DNA of 64,000 nt from Porphyromonas sp. oral taxon 275 (lineage in GTDB: Bacteria > Bacteroidota > Bacteroidia > Bacteroidales > Porphyromonadaceae), in contig NZ_CP072333.1 in assembly GCF_018127745.1 (NCBI RefSeq), positions 2,108,001 to 2,172,000 of the forward strand, in the 5' to 3' direction. The position numbers and the translations under genes are program-made. Of this stretch, positions 43,640 to 53,890 are shown piece by piece (position 1 is the first letter of the stretch; each line of letters opens with the position of its first letter). The notes beneath the pieces were generated by a model. The model was not told where the DNA came from, did no database searches, and was given only the letters and a program-made list of their open reading frames with translations.

Positions 43640-45187
43640 ATGAAGAAGAAGGTTATCTGGGTCATTGTCCTAGCCTTGATCTCCGCCTATAGTCTCCTTA
43701 CCTGGGTGCAGTATCAGTACTACGACAGAGTCCTGGGGCTGCGGCAGGAGGGTATGCGTCGGCAGATGAAGGAGGCGCTGGCCGAGGTGGCCGACGAGCT
43801 CCAGGTGCGCGAGCTGGTACGCTACCTCAATAAGGGAGTGGGCGAGGAGAACGGCTACTTCACCGACGTGGAGTTCCACAAGAGCAAGGTCGCCCGCCTA
43901 GACATCTGGCGGCGCAGCAAGCAGGACACGCTGGCTGTGCAGCGTGTCCTAGACTCGGATCAGGTGCTCCTGCAGATGAAGAATAAGGATAGGCAGGGCG
44001 GGCGCAATACCCGTGTGGACTTCCGGCCCTCCGACAAGCTGCTCTACGCCTACTTCGCTCGGCTGCACTCCCTCGACCGCTATATCCTCAAGTACATCTA
44101 CGACGTCAACACCGTCGACAGCATCCCGCAGCTGGTCAATATCCGTCTACTGAAGAGCTTGATCCGAGAGCGCTTCGATGATAAGGACCTAGAGGGACCC
44201 TTCATCCTCTCGCTCTATGACGGCCGTGGGCAGCTGATCTACGAGTATCACCCTGAGGAGATGCGCAGGGGCCACTGGAAGGAGGTGACGACCGTCAAGC
44301 AGCACCTCTTCGTCCCAGCCGACGGCACCGAGTCGGGGCGTCCCTATATGGCGGTGTCGCTCGACCTAGCGCCGACGCGGGCCGAGGTCCTGAGTCTGGC
44401 GCTGCCGGGGCTGGTCTCGACGATCCTCGTCCTGGTCTTGGGCTTCTCCGCGCTGGCCTTCCTGCTCCGTGATATCAACTTCTCGGAGCAGCGCACCAGC
44501 TTTATCAACAACATGACCCACGAGCTGAAGACCCCCATCAGCTCGATCATCCTGGCCAATAAGCTCCTCGGCGAGCAGGCTTCCCCAGCCGTCACGACGC
44601 CCAAGCAGCGGCAGCTGCTGGGGATCATCTCGACCGAGGCGCAGCGCCTCAAGTTCCTCATCGACCGTGTGCTGCAGTTCTCCCTCCTGGAGGGGCGGGC
44701 GGGCAGCTTCACCCTCGAGCCGCTGGACGTCAACGAGCTGCTGCTACCCGTGGCGGAGATCTATACCTTCCACGCGCAGCAGAAGGGAGGCGACCTCTCC
44801 CTCGACCTAGAGGCCAGCGAGACCTGGGTACGCGCTAGCCAGGTACACCTGCAGAATGTCTTCTTCAACCTCCTAGACAATGCCGTCAAGTACAGCCGCC
44901 CCGACGTGGCGCTGCAGCTGACCATACGCACGGCCGACGAGGGCGACCATATCCGCATCACCATTGAGGATAATGGGCTGGGGATAGAGCGCAAGTACCT
45001 GAGGAAGATCTTCGAGCGCTTCTACCGCATCACCTCGGGCAATCAGCACGACGTGCGCGGCTTCGGCCTAGGGCTGGCCTACGTCAGCTCGGTCATCCGT
45101 CAGTGCGGTGGGCGCATCCAGCCCGAGAGCGTCGTGGGCGTGGGGACGAAGATGGTCATCCTACTGCCTACGGTCAAGGAGGGCTAA
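43640..45187 (+). CDS. Sensor histidine kinase (RprX-like)
   Basis: The 515-residue membrane kinase has a first helix at residues 5-22, a periplasmic region of about 215 residues and a second helix around 250-275. The HisKA domain has FINNMTHELKTPISSI (His in the H-box), and the ATPase domain has HLQNVFFNLLDNAVKYS (N box), ITIEDNGLGI (G1) and RGFGLGLAYV (G2). It phosphorylates the regulator encoded 109 bases downstream. The pair resembles RprX/RprY of Bacteroides and P. gingivalis in layout, but the signal is unknown. Confidence 0.92.
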   Translation: MKKKVIWVIVLALISAYSLLTWVQYQYYDRVLGLRQEGMRRQMKEALAEVADELQVRELVRYLNKGVGEENGYFTDVEFHKSKVARLDIWRRSKQDTLAVQRVLDSDQVLLQMKNKDRQGGRNTRVDFRPSDKLLYAYFARLHSLDRYILKYIYDVNTVDSIPQLVNIRLLKSLIRERFDDKDLEGPFILSLYDGRGQLIYEYHPEEMRRGHWKEVTTVKQHLFVPADGTESGRPYMAVSLDLAPTRAEVLSLALPGLVSTILVLVLGFSALAFLLRDINFSEQRTSFINNMTHELKTPISSIILANKLLGEQASPAVTTPKQRQLLGIISTEAQRLKFLIDRVLQFSLLEGRAGSFTLEPLDVNELLLPVAEIYTFHAQQKGGDLSLDLEASETWVRASQVHLQNVFFNLLDNAVKYSRPDVALQLTIRTADEGDHIRITIEDNGLGIERKYLRKIFERFYRITSGNQHDVRGFGLGLAYVSSVIRQCGGRIQPESVVGVGTKMVILLPTVKEG

Positions 45188-45296
45188 GCCCCCAGCGTCG
45201 CTAGCCTCATGCAAAGCTAGGGCTAAGGCGCGGCGCAGTCACCATTGATAATTATCTAAGTACACCAAGCTACTGTATCTCTAACTGTATCTCTAT

Positions 45297-46019
45297 ATGA
45301 ACGAGTCTATCCGGATACTGCTCTGCGAGGATGAGGAGAACCTAGGTCTGATCCTCGAGGAGCTGCTGACGAGCAAGAAGTTTGTCGTCGATCGTTGCAC
45401 GGACGGCGTCGCGGGCTGGGAGGCCTTCAAGAGCCGTCGCTACGACCTCTGCCTGCTGGATATCATGATGCCCAAGCGTGACGGCCTCACGCTGGCCAAG
45501 GACATCCGCAGCGTATCGCAGGATGTCCCCATCATCTTCCTGACCGCTCTAGGGATGCGGGAGAATGTCCTCGAGGGCTTCCGCTCGGGGGCGGATGACT
45601 ATATCGCCAAGCCCTTCAGCATGGAGGAGCTGCTGCTGCGCGTCGAGGCTGTCCTACGCCGCAGCCGTAGCGAGAGCACGCGTGCCATGCAGCACGAGTA
45701 CCATCTAGGGCGCTACACCTTCAATGTCACGAGCCAGACGCTAGAGATCGGGGAGACCAAGCGTAAGCTCACGACCAAGGAGTGCGAGCTGCTGACGCTG
45801 CTCTGTCAGTTCGCCAATCAGACGCTGGAGCGTAGCCACGCCCTCAGCGTCATCTGGGGCGTGTCTGACCCCGGGGCTGGGGACTTCACCCAGCGCAGCA
45901 TGGACGTCTACGTCACCAAGCTCCGCCGCATGCTCGAGGAGGATGAGCGCGTGGAGATCAAGAACGTCCACGGCAAGGGCTACAAGCTGGTCCTGCCCCC
46001 CGAGGAGAGCGTCCTCTAG
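45297..46019 (+). CDS. OmpR-family response regulator (RprY-like)
   Basis: The 240-residue protein has a receiver domain with the acidic pair in LLCEDEENLG, the phospho-Asp in DLCLLDIMMPKRDG (about residue 56), Thr in IIFLTALG and Lys in YIAKPFSMEE. A winged-helix DNA-binding domain follows from about residue 140 (KLTTKECELLTLLCQFANQT, then RSMDVYVTKLRRML). The match to RprY (CEDEENLG start, GADDYI-KPFSMEEL) is good by eye. It is encoded with its kinase. Confidence 0.93.
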   Translation: MNESIRILLCEDEENLGLILEELLTSKKFVVDRCTDGVAGWEAFKSRRYDLCLLDIMMPKRDGLTLAKDIRSVSQDVPIIFLTALGMRENVLEGFRSGADDYIAKPFSMEELLLRVEAVLRRSRSESTRAMQHEYHLGRYTFNVTSQTLEIGETKRKLTTKECELLTLLCQFANQTLERSHALSVIWGVSDPGAGDFTQRSMDVYVTKLRRMLEEDERVEIKNVHGKGYKLVLPPEESVL

Positions 46020-46070
46020 CGGCTGCCCTCCGCATCCCTCTAGGCTAGCCCTCGTGGGCTACGAGTCCCG

Positions 46071-46103
46071 CGAGGCCGCAGCTAGCCCCTAGCTGCGGCC
46101 TCG
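46071..46103 (+). terminator. Hairpin after the response regulator gene
   Basis: A perfect 15-bp stem with a CCC loop. No T run is present. Confidence 0.55.
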
Positions 46104-46162
46104 CCGCTACTCATCAGACAGATACACCTCACCCCCTCCCCACCCTTCACTACATATATATA

Positions 46163-48508
46163 ATGATGAGTAAGAATAAGAAGATCGCCAGGCCGAAGCA
46201 TGCCAAGCAGAGCAGCGGCCACGCACACCATATCACCAAGAAGGAAGTACAGCGCATCACCCGCCTCCTCCTAGAGGAGCAGGAGGACCAAGTACTCTCC
46301 TACAAGCAGGTATGCTATGCCTTTGGTAAGACCACCATGGCGCAGAAGCGTACCATCTACCATGCCCTGCAGGAGCTCTCGGAGGCGGGCGAGCTGCAGG
46401 AGCTCGAGCCCGGGCGCTTCGTCCGTGCGGGGCAGCAGACGGGGCTACGCCTGGAGGGGCGCTTCGACAACCGTGCGGGGCGTCCGAGCTTCGTCCCCGA
46501 TGACCCCGAGCTGGAGCCTATAGCCCTTGACGAGCGGGGGCTCTCGACGGCACTGCATGGCGACCGCGTCGTCCTCAGCTGCCACCGCACCCGCCGCGGG
46601 CAGCTCAAGGGGGCCCGCATCTCCGAGATCCTCGAGCGGGCGCAGGCGACCTATGTAGGTACGCTGCAGCAGTCCCGAGGCTTCACCTTCTTCGTCACGC
46701 CCAGTCGCGAGCTGCGTCAGGACGTCTTCATCCCCGAGGCTAAGCTCAAGGGCGCTACCGCCCGCGACAAGGTGCTGGTGCAGGTTACGGACTGGGAGCC
46801 CCGAGCCAAGAACCCCAAGGGCATTGTCCTCGACGTCCTCGGGGAGGCGGGGGCCAACGATACCGAGATGCACGCCATCTTGGCCGAGTTCGGCCTGCCC
46901 TACCGCTACCCCGAGGAGGTAGAGCGTGCTGCCGAGGAGCTGACCGATGAGATCAGCGCCGAGGAGCTGAAGCACCGCGAGGACTTCCGCGGGGTGCTGA
47001 CCTGCACCATTGACCCGCGCGATGCCAAGGACTTCGACGACGCCCTTTCCTTCCGCCGCCTACCTAATGGGCGCTACGAGGTGGGCGTGCATATCGCCGA
47101 TGTCAGCCACTACGTCCCCGAGGGCAGCCTCATCGACGAGGAGGCCTACCGCCGCGCCACGAGCATCTACCTCGTGGACCGCACCATCCCCATGCTCCCC
47201 GAGCGCCTGAGCAACTACCTCTGCTCGCTGCGCCCCGACGAGGACAAGTACGCCTATAGCTGCGTCTTCGAGCTGGACGCTGAGGCGCGCCTCCACGGCG
47301 CGCGCATCACGCGCAGCGTCATCCGCAGCCAGCGCCGCTTCACCTACGAGGAGGCGCAGGAGATTATCGAGAGCGGGCAGGGCGACCATGCCGAGGCCGT
47401 GCTCACGCTGCACCGCCTGGCGCAGCAGCTGCGTGCTCGGCGCTTCGAGCGCGGTAGTATCGCCTTTGACCGCCCTGAGGTACGCTTCGAGCTCGACGCC
47501 GAGGGGCGTCCGCTGGAGGTGATCATCAAGGAGAGCAAGCCCGCCCACCAGCTCATCGAGGAGTTCATGCTGCTGGCCAATCGCACCGTCGCCGAGCGCA
47601 TCGCCGATGCTACGCGCCGCGACATTCAGCCGCCGCTGCGCCACGAGGGCAAGGCGCCGACCTTCGTCTACCGTGTCCACGAGGCGCCCGACGAGGAGAA
47701 GCTGCATAGTCTGGCCGACTTCGTCCGTCCCTTCGGCTACCAGCTGCGCTGGCAGGGTGGGGGTGAGGCTGTGGCTCGGAGCCTCAACGAGCTGCTCGCC
47801 GCCATCAAGGGGCGCCCCGAGGAGGCGATGATCTCCATGCTCGCCATCCGCTCTATGGCCAAGGCGCGCTATACGACGACCCACATCGGGCACTACGGCC
47901 TTGGCTTCGAGAGCTACACGCACTTCACCTCGCCCATACGCCGCTACCCTGACCTCATGGTGCACCGTCTCCTGACGCGCTACCTCATCGAGGGCAAGCG
48001 CAGTGCTGACCTCGGCCGTGCCGAGGAGCGTTGCGACCACTCCTCTGAGATGGAGTCGCTGGCGGCTAATGCCGAGCGCGCCTCGATCAAGTACAAGCAG
48101 GTCGAGTACATGATCCCCCGCCTCGGGCAGCAGTTCTGGGGCATCGTCACGGGGCTGGCCGACTGGGGCATCTATGTCGAGCTGGAGGAGAACAAGTGCG
48201 AGGGGCTCATCCCCGCACGTGAGCTGACGGATGACTACTACGAGTACGACGAGGCTAACTATTGCCTCGTGGGGCGCCATACGGGGCGCCGCTACCGCCT
48301 CGGCGATCGCCTCGAGGTGACCGTAGCGCAGGCCAACCTCGAACGCAAGCAGCTGGACTTCGTCCTCGCAGGAGCGGAGGACGAGGCGCCGCGCCGCGGG
48401 ATGTATGCCCGTGGTAAGGGCGGCAGCCGCTCGGGTGGCAAGGGTAAGGATAAGGGCGCGCGCAGCCACAAGGCCCCCAGCAAGGGGCGTGGCCGCCGCC
48501 AGCGCTAG
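46163..48508 (+). CDS. rnr: Ribonuclease R
   Basis: The 781-residue 3'-to-5' exoribonuclease has an N-terminal helix-turn-helix and cold-shock domains (to about residue 260). The RNB catalytic domain has CTIDPRDAKDFDDALSF, whose aspartates bind Mg. An S1 domain follows (QFWGIVTGLADWGIYVELEE, about 655-735) with a basic Gly/Lys/Arg tail (GGKGKDKGARSHK). It degrades structured RNA and acts with tmRNA in quality control. ATG codons at 46163 and 46166 are both possible starts. Confidence 0.95.
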   Translation: MMSKNKKIARPKHAKQSSGHAHHITKKEVQRITRLLLEEQEDQVLSYKQVCYAFGKTTMAQKRTIYHALQELSEAGELQELEPGRFVRAGQQTGLRLEGRFDNRAGRPSFVPDDPELEPIALDERGLSTALHGDRVVLSCHRTRRGQLKGARISEILERAQATYVGTLQQSRGFTFFVTPSRELRQDVFIPEAKLKGATARDKVLVQVTDWEPRAKNPKGIVLDVLGEAGANDTEMHAILAEFGLPYRYPEEVERAAEELTDEISAEELKHREDFRGVLTCTIDPRDAKDFDDALSFRRLPNGRYEVGVHIADVSHYVPEGSLIDEEAYRRATSIYLVDRTIPMLPERLSNYLCSLRPDEDKYAYSCVFELDAEARLHGARITRSVIRSQRRFTYEEAQEIIESGQGDHAEAVLTLHRLAQQLRARRFERGSIAFDRPEVRFELDAEGRPLEVIIKESKPAHQLIEEFMLLANRTVAERIADATRRDIQPPLRHEGKAPTFVYRVHEAPDEEKLHSLADFVRPFGYQLRWQGGGEAVARSLNELLAAIKGRPEEAMISMLAIRSMAKARYTTTHIGHYGLGFESYTHFTSPIRRYPDLMVHRLLTRYLIEGKRSADLGRAEERCDHSSEMESLAANAERASIKYKQVEYMIPRLGQQFWGIVTGLADWGIYVELEENKCEGLIPARELTDDYYEYDEANYCLVGRHTGRRYRLGDRLEVTVAQANLERKQLDFVLAGAEDEAPRRGMYARGKGGSRSGGKGKDKGARSHKAPSKGRGRRQR

Positions 48509-48551
48509 CCTCACAGCAGTGCGGCCTAGACCGCACAGATACCTCTTAGAT

Positions 48552-48592
48552 CCACAGGGGGAAGGGCTCGAGCCCTTCCCCCTGTGGCTTTT
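48552..48592 (+). terminator. rnr terminator
   Basis: A perfect 18-bp palindromic stem (CCACAGGGGGAAGGGCTC and its complement) followed by CTTTTAT. Confidence 0.85.
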
Positions 48593-48668
48593 ATGAAGCC
48601 TAGGCCTTAGTAGGGCGAGCCTTCTCGCAAGCCAGAGAGGCGAAGGAGGCGGCATAGGATATATCGAG

Positions 48669-49858
48669 GGGTCGCCCCAGCAGGGCTCTGTATTATTTGC
48701 TGTGGCTTACCCAGGGTTTGGTCGCCCTTTCAGGGCTACGCACCCTGGGCTTTGTAGGGGTCGCCCCTATAGGGGCTTATCCTTCCCGCTGGAGTAAGCT
48801 AGTAGCGCGCTCAGCGAGTGCGTCTATCCGCCTGGCGCAAGGCCGCAGCGTGCTCGGCCAGTGCGTCTGTCCTTTTGGGAAAACCTATGCCTTACAGCAT
48901 CTGATGCCCAGCTCGATGGCATCTCGTACTGAGCCCAAGCCCCCTGCAGGGCTCTGTATTATTTGCTGTGGCTAACCCAGGGTTTGGTCGCCCTTGCAGG
49001 GCTACGCACCCTGGGCTTTGTAGGGGTCGCCCCTATAGGGGCTTATCCTTCCCGCTGGAGTAAGCTAGCAGTGCGCTCAGCGAGTGCGTCTATCCGCTGG
49101 AGCAAGGTCGCAGCGCACTCGGCCAGTGCGTCTGTCCTTTTGGTGAAGCCCATGCCTTACAGCATCTGATGCCCAGCTCGATGGCATCTCGTCCTGAGCC
49201 CAAGCCCCCTGCGGGGCTCTGTATTATTTGCTGTGGCTTACCTAGGGTTTGGTCGCCCTTGCAGGGCTACGCACCCTGGGCTTTGTAGGGGTCGCCCCTA
49301 TAGGGGCTTATCCTTCCTGCTGGAGTAAGGCGGCAGCGCGCTCAGCGAGTGCGTCTATCCGCCTGGCGCGAGGCTGCGGCGTGCTCAGCCAGTGCGTCTG
49401 TCCTTTTGGGGAAACCTATGCCTTACAGCATCCTGATGCCTAGCTCGATGGCATCTCGTCCTGAGCCCAAGCCCCCTGTAGGGCTCTGTATTATTTGCGA
49501 TGGTTTACCCAGGGTTTGGTCGCCCTTGCAGGGCTACGCACCCTGGGCTTTGGGGAGGGATCGCCCCTATAGGGGCTTGCACGGCCGTTGGGGTAAGTCC
49601 GGGGCTGCAATCCCGAAGCCCTGCGGGGGGGGAGACCCACAGCACGGCCCTTTTCCACAGCGCGGCCCTTTTATCCCATGTAGTGCGGGGTGAGGTATTA
49701 TGCCCCGATAGTCGAGCCCCTTGGCTAGTTGCCTGGCGGCGAGGTAAGCCCCAGCGGGGCGACCCTTTTCAAAGCCCAGGGTGCGTAGCCCTGCAAGGGC
49801 GACCAAACCCTGGGTAGGAGATTGCACCCGACGACAGAGCCCTACAGGGGCGACCCTC
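48669..49858. repeat. 1.2-kb non-coding field: 266-bp tandem repeats with inverted ends
   Basis: Units start with GGGCTCTGTATTATTTG at 48683, 48949, 49214 and 49481, giving periods of 266, 265 and 267; the fourth is partial. Each contains the blocks CCCAGGGTTTGGTCGCCC, GCAGGGCTACGCACCCTGGG and TCGCCCCTATAGGGGCT also found at 32461-33221. The right end (49750-49858) is an inverted copy of the left end. Between the blocks each unit carries a GC-rich segment with AGTGCGTCT twice. Short ORFs here look like repeat artefacts. Confidence 0.85.
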
Positions 49859-49880
49859 CAAACGTTAGCTGCGCTGAGGA

Positions 49881-49960
49881 ATATCCCTTAGCGTAGCTCA
49901 CTGATATCCCTGACGGGCGTGAGGGCCGTCCCTCGGCGCGCTGATGGATATCCCTCAGCC
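49881..49960. repeat. 22-bp-period tandem repeat, locus 6
   Basis: Units at 49881 (23 bp), 49904 and 49926, with a partial one at 49948. From 49961 to about 50465 no gene was supported. Confidence 0.75.
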
Positions 49961-50465
49961 TCGGGGGGACTTATCCCTCGGGATGCTGGCGGGTGCGGAG
50001 CTGCTGCGTCGGCCCTCGGGGAGGGAGGCTGCTCCGCTGCCTGCCTCGGCCTTCGCCCTTGACCTTCGGCGAGTGGCTGGCAGGGAGGCTTGAGGAGGGC
50101 AAAAAGTAGGGAAAAGCGAGCCCAAAAGCATTTCGGCGGAGGCTGCGAGTTCGCTCGGGGCGCCTTTGAGGCGGCTCGGGAGGGTCGTTTTCATAAAATG
50201 AAGAGAAAATTCAGAGCCTGGGGAGACTTTCGTTTTTTCAAAGAATTTAACTTTCGCCCTCGTGGGGGCTGGCGCGCCCGCATTAGTCTTTTTCGATGCC
50301 TTGATCTAGTGCCTAGCCCCGGTACAAGGGTCTCTCAAGTGCGCCCTCATCGGCTGGCTGCACCCCGAGATCTTAGGGGGCCTAGCCCGCCGCACGAGGG
50401 GCAGCGCGCTGAGATCCCAGTGGAGGCAAAGTGGTTAATAAGTGTAAAGGTATTTAATAACAAAT

Positions 50466-50485
50466 TTAGGAAAGAAATTTCCTAA
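50466..50485. promoter_or_regulatory. Palindrome upstream of the second susC gene, possible operator
   Basis: TTAGGAAA-GAAA-TTTCCTAA is a perfect 8-bp inverted pair in a locally AT-rich stretch, 44 bases before the -7 box. Confidence 0.5.
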
Positions 50486-50529
50486 TTTTCAGCGCTTTAT
50501 CATCCCTAGGTTTCGCTAAAAAAATTACC

Positions 50530-50537
50530 TATATTTG
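50530..50537 (+). promoter_or_regulatory. -7 box TATATTTG of the M60 locus
   Basis: It fits TAnnTTTG, about 118 bases before the susC start at 50655. Confidence 0.6.
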
Positions 50538-50654
50538 CCCCGTGGATGAGCTCCCTCCCCAGGCGCTGCCCTCGGGCTCGGGCTCGTCTCCCAAATAAGG
50601 ACAATAAACGCAACGTGTATAAGAAGCACTAACTACCACTTAACAAGAACACCT

Positions 50655-53600
50655 ATGGGAAGCAACTACGCCCACAAGGAAACGAGCAGACGCGGCATCA
50701 GCCGTGTGCTCTGTCTCATGGTAGGACTCTCGCTGCCGATGCTCATCGGCGCTGGCGTCACACCGCTCCAGGCTGCAGAGACTAATACCACAGCCCAGGC
50801 ACCAGGCCCTAAACAGACCAAGAAGATCGTCGGTGTCGTCTCGGACTCCAAGACGGGCGAGCCCATCATCGGGGCTGCCGTACGCCTCAAGGGGTCGAGC
50901 CAAGGGGTAATCACCGACATCGAAGGGCACTTTGAGATCCAGGCCGCACCTGGCGATCAGCTCTTCGTCTCCTCGGTGGGCTATACCTCCAAGACCATCC
51001 GTGTCGAGAAGACGACCATCCTCTCCATCACCCTCTCCGAGGACGCTAAGACGCTGCAGAACGTCGTCGTCACCGCCTTCGGTACGGGGCAGAAGAAGGA
51101 GTCCGTCACGGGGTCGATCCAGACGGTACGTCCTATGGAGCTCAAGATCCCCTCGGCTAACCTCTCCAACGCCTTCGCCGGACGTCTGGCGGGGGTCATC
51201 GCCTACCAGCGTAGTGGGGAGCCTGGGTCCAACGGCTCAGACTTCTTCATCCGTGGGGTCGCCTCTATGAACTCGCAGGCTCCGCTCATCGTCCTCGACG
51301 GGGTAGAGATCAGCCGCGCTGACCTCAACGCCCTCGACCCCGAGGTCATCGAGAGCTTCTCCGTCCTGAAGGATGCTACCGCCTCTGCCATGTACGGTAC
51401 GCGTGGGGCTAACGGGGTGCTCATCATCAAGACCAAGAGTGGTGCCGACCTCGACCGCCCCGTCATCGGTGTGCGTATCGAGAACTACATCAACATGCCT
51501 GTCCAGCTGCCCAAGCTCGCCAACGCCGAGACCTACATGCGTCTCTACAACGAGGCTGTGACGAACCAGGGCTCGGGCTCGCTGCTCTACAGCGAAGACC
51601 GCATCCGCAAGACCCTCTCTGGGGAGGACCGCTACCTCTATCCTAATGTAGACTGGTACAAGGAGCTCTTCAACGACGTCACCTACAACCAGCGTGCGAA
51701 CTTCAACGTACGTGGGGGGACGAGCAAGATCACCTACTTCCTCAACGCCAACGTCAACCATGAGACGGGGATGCTGAAGGGTCGAAGCAAAGACTTCTTC
51801 TCCTACGACAACAACATTAACCTGATGAAGTACGCCTTCCAGAATAATGTTGACTTCCACCTCTCGCCCTCGGCGACCATCGCCATGCAGCTCAATGCGC
51901 AGCTCTCCAACTTCCACGGGCCCGTCACCGCGAGCAACGGGAATGGTAGTGCTAGCGACATCTACAAGGGGATCATGGACATCAACCCCGTGGACTTCCC
52001 CGTCATGTGGCCGCAGAACGACAGTCAGTGGGTACGCTGGGGGGGCTATCGTCTGGGCTCGAACAATGCCTGGAACCCCGTAGCTGATGCTTCGAGCGGG
52101 TACAAGGATACCTTCGAGAGCACCGTCATCGCCAACCTGAACTACACGCAGAAGCTGGACTTCATCACCAAGGGCCTCAGCTTTAAGGGGCTTGCCTCCT
52201 TCAAGAACTGGAGCACCTCGACCACCTTCCGCCACCAGGGCTACAATATCTATCAGAACAAGAGCGATAATAAGCTCCCCGATGGAGACTACGACCTCAA
52301 GATGGCTAACGGTGGGGACCCCTCGCGTCCTGTCCTCGGTACGGGTGGGAACTCGGCTGGGGACCGTCGCTTCTACCTCCAGGCCTTCCTGAACTACGAC
52401 CGCACCTTCGGCAAGCACAATGTCGCTGGGATGCTGCTCTACAATCAGGATGAGCACGTGGTGAACAACCCCAACAACGACCTCATCCGCTCGCTCCCGC
52501 ACCGCCGTCAGGGCTACGCTGCTCGTGTCAACTACGAGTACGATGGCCGCTACATGGTAGAGGTCAACGCCGGGATCTCGGGCTCGGAGAACTTCGCCAA
52601 GGGACACCGCTATGGTTTCTTCCCCTCCTTCTCGGCTGGGTGGAACATCAGCAACGAAGCCTTCTGGCAGCCCCTCAAGAAGGCCGTCAACAACCTCAAG
52701 CTCCGTGCCTCCTACGGTCTTGCGGGTAATGACCAGGCTGGGGAGCGCTTCGTCTACCTCGATGTCGTAGACAATAGCTCCAACGATCGCCCCTACTTCC
52801 AGACTGGCTTCGATGGCCAGACCGAAGGGCGCCGCGGGCCGCTCTTCAAGCGCTTCCTCAACGAGGATATCACCTGGGAAATCGCGCGCAAGCTCAATGT
52901 CGGCTTCGACATCTCGGTGCTGCGTATGCTCAACCTCACGGTGGACTTCTTCCAGGAGCATCGTACCAACGTCTTCCAGGAGAAGCAGTCCATCCCCAAC
53001 TACTTCGGTACGGCTGCCTCTAAGATCTATGGGAACTTCGCCGAGGTCAAGAACTGGGGGGTCGATATGTCTGCCGAGCTGAACAAGCAGCTCTCCAAGG
53101 ACCTGACGATGCAGCTGCGTGGTACCTTCACCTTCGCACGTAACCGTGTCGTGAAGTACGACGAGGCGCCTAACCTCCGTCCTACGCGTCGCCAGGTAGG
53201 CCGTAGCCTCTTCACCTACACGGGCTACGTCGCCGATGGCTACTACATCGACCAGGCCGACATCGCCCACAGCCCTAAGAGCACGCTCAATAACATCGCT
53301 GTCGCCCCCGGGGATATCAAGTACCTCGACCAGCCCGACGAGCATGGCAAGTACGATGGGATCATCGACGAGAACGACCAGGTACCCCTCGGCTACTCCA
53401 CGGTGCCTGAGATCAACTACGGTCTCGGGGGTACCTTCACCTACAAGCAGTGGGACTTCGGCTTCCACCTCCAGGGTCAGGCGCACACCTCGCTCATGAT
53501 GTCGGGCTTCAGCCCCTTCGGTACGAACACTCGCCGCAACGTCCTGCAGTGGATCGCCGACAACCACTGGAGCAAGGACAATCAGAATCCTCACGCACTC

Positions 53601-53858
53601 TATCCTCGCCTGACGGAGTACGACAACAACCAGAATACGAAGAACTCGACGCACTGGCTGCGTGACGCCTCCTTCCTTAAGCTCCGTAGCCTCGAGATCG
53701 GCTACCGCTTCAAGATGGCACGTGTCTACGTCAACGCCAACAACCTGCTGACGCTCTCCTCCTTCAAGCTCTGGGATCCTGAAATGGGTGGCGGTAAGGG
53801 CATGTCCTACCCACTGCAGCGCACCTTCAACCTCGGGGTGAACTTCACCTTCAAGTAG
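50655..53858 (+). CDS. SusC/RagA-family TonB-dependent transporter (M60 locus)
   Basis: The 1067-residue protein has a signal region with its hydrophobic core at residues 17-38 (VLCLMVGLSLPMLIGAGVTP). A carboxypeptidase-D-like domain follows (KIVGVVSDSKTGEPIIGAAV, about 58-130), then the plug with VVVTAFGTGQKKESVTGSI and SAMYGTRGANGVLIIKTKSG, and a barrel ending in NLGVNFTFK. It is the import channel of the downstream SusD/lipoprotein/M60 genes. All four genes run on the plus strand with gaps of 32, 25 and 212 bases. Confidence 0.94.
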   Translation: MGSNYAHKETSRRGISRVLCLMVGLSLPMLIGAGVTPLQAAETNTTAQAPGPKQTKKIVGVVSDSKTGEPIIGAAVRLKGSSQGVITDIEGHFEIQAAPGDQLFVSSVGYTSKTIRVEKTTILSITLSEDAKTLQNVVVTAFGTGQKKESVTGSIQTVRPMELKIPSANLSNAFAGRLAGVIAYQRSGEPGSNGSDFFIRGVASMNSQAPLIVLDGVEISRADLNALDPEVIESFSVLKDATASAMYGTRGANGVLIIKTKSGADLDRPVIGVRIENYINMPVQLPKLANAETYMRLYNEAVTNQGSGSLLYSEDRIRKTLSGEDRYLYPNVDWYKELFNDVTYNQRANFNVRGGTSKITYFLNANVNHETGMLKGRSKDFFSYDNNINLMKYAFQNNVDFHLSPSATIAMQLNAQLSNFHGPVTASNGNGSASDIYKGIMDINPVDFPVMWPQNDSQWVRWGGYRLGSNNAWNPVADASSGYKDTFESTVIANLNYTQKLDFITKGLSFKGLASFKNWSTSTTFRHQGYNIYQNKSDNKLPDGDYDLKMANGGDPSRPVLGTGGNSAGDRRFYLQAFLNYDRTFGKHNVAGMLLYNQDEHVVNNPNNDLIRSLPHRRQGYAARVNYEYDGRYMVEVNAGISGSENFAKGHRYGFFPSFSAGWNISNEAFWQPLKKAVNNLKLRASYGLAGNDQAGERFVYLDVVDNSSNDRPYFQTGFDGQTEGRRGPLFKRFLNEDITWEIARKLNVGFDISVLRMLNLTVDFFQEHRTNVFQEKQSIPNYFGTAASKIYGNFAEVKNWGVDMSAELNKQLSKDLTMQLRGTFTFARNRVVKYDEAPNLRPTRRQVGRSLFTYTGYVADGYYIDQADIAHSPKSTLNNIAVAPGDIKYLDQPDEHGKYDGIIDENDQVPLGYSTVPEINYGLGGTFTYKQWDFGFHLQGQAHTSLMMSGFSPFGTNTRRNVLQWIADNHWSKDNQNPHALYPRLTEYDNNQNTKNSTHWLRDASFLKLRSLEIGYRFKMARVYVNANNLLTLSSFKLWDPEMGGGKGMSYPLQRTFNLGVNFTFK

Positions 53859-53890
53859 CCTGATTACGCACCTACTTACTGAATCAAGCA

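Noticed and set aside
47060..48655. 531-codon open frame on the minus strand opposite rnr
   Set aside because: It mirrors RNase R exactly, has no recognisable domain and is an effect of GC-rich codon use.
48697..49693. Several 60-115-codon frames in the 266-bp repeats
   Set aside because: They repeat with the DNA units, start at arbitrary ATGs and have no conserved end.
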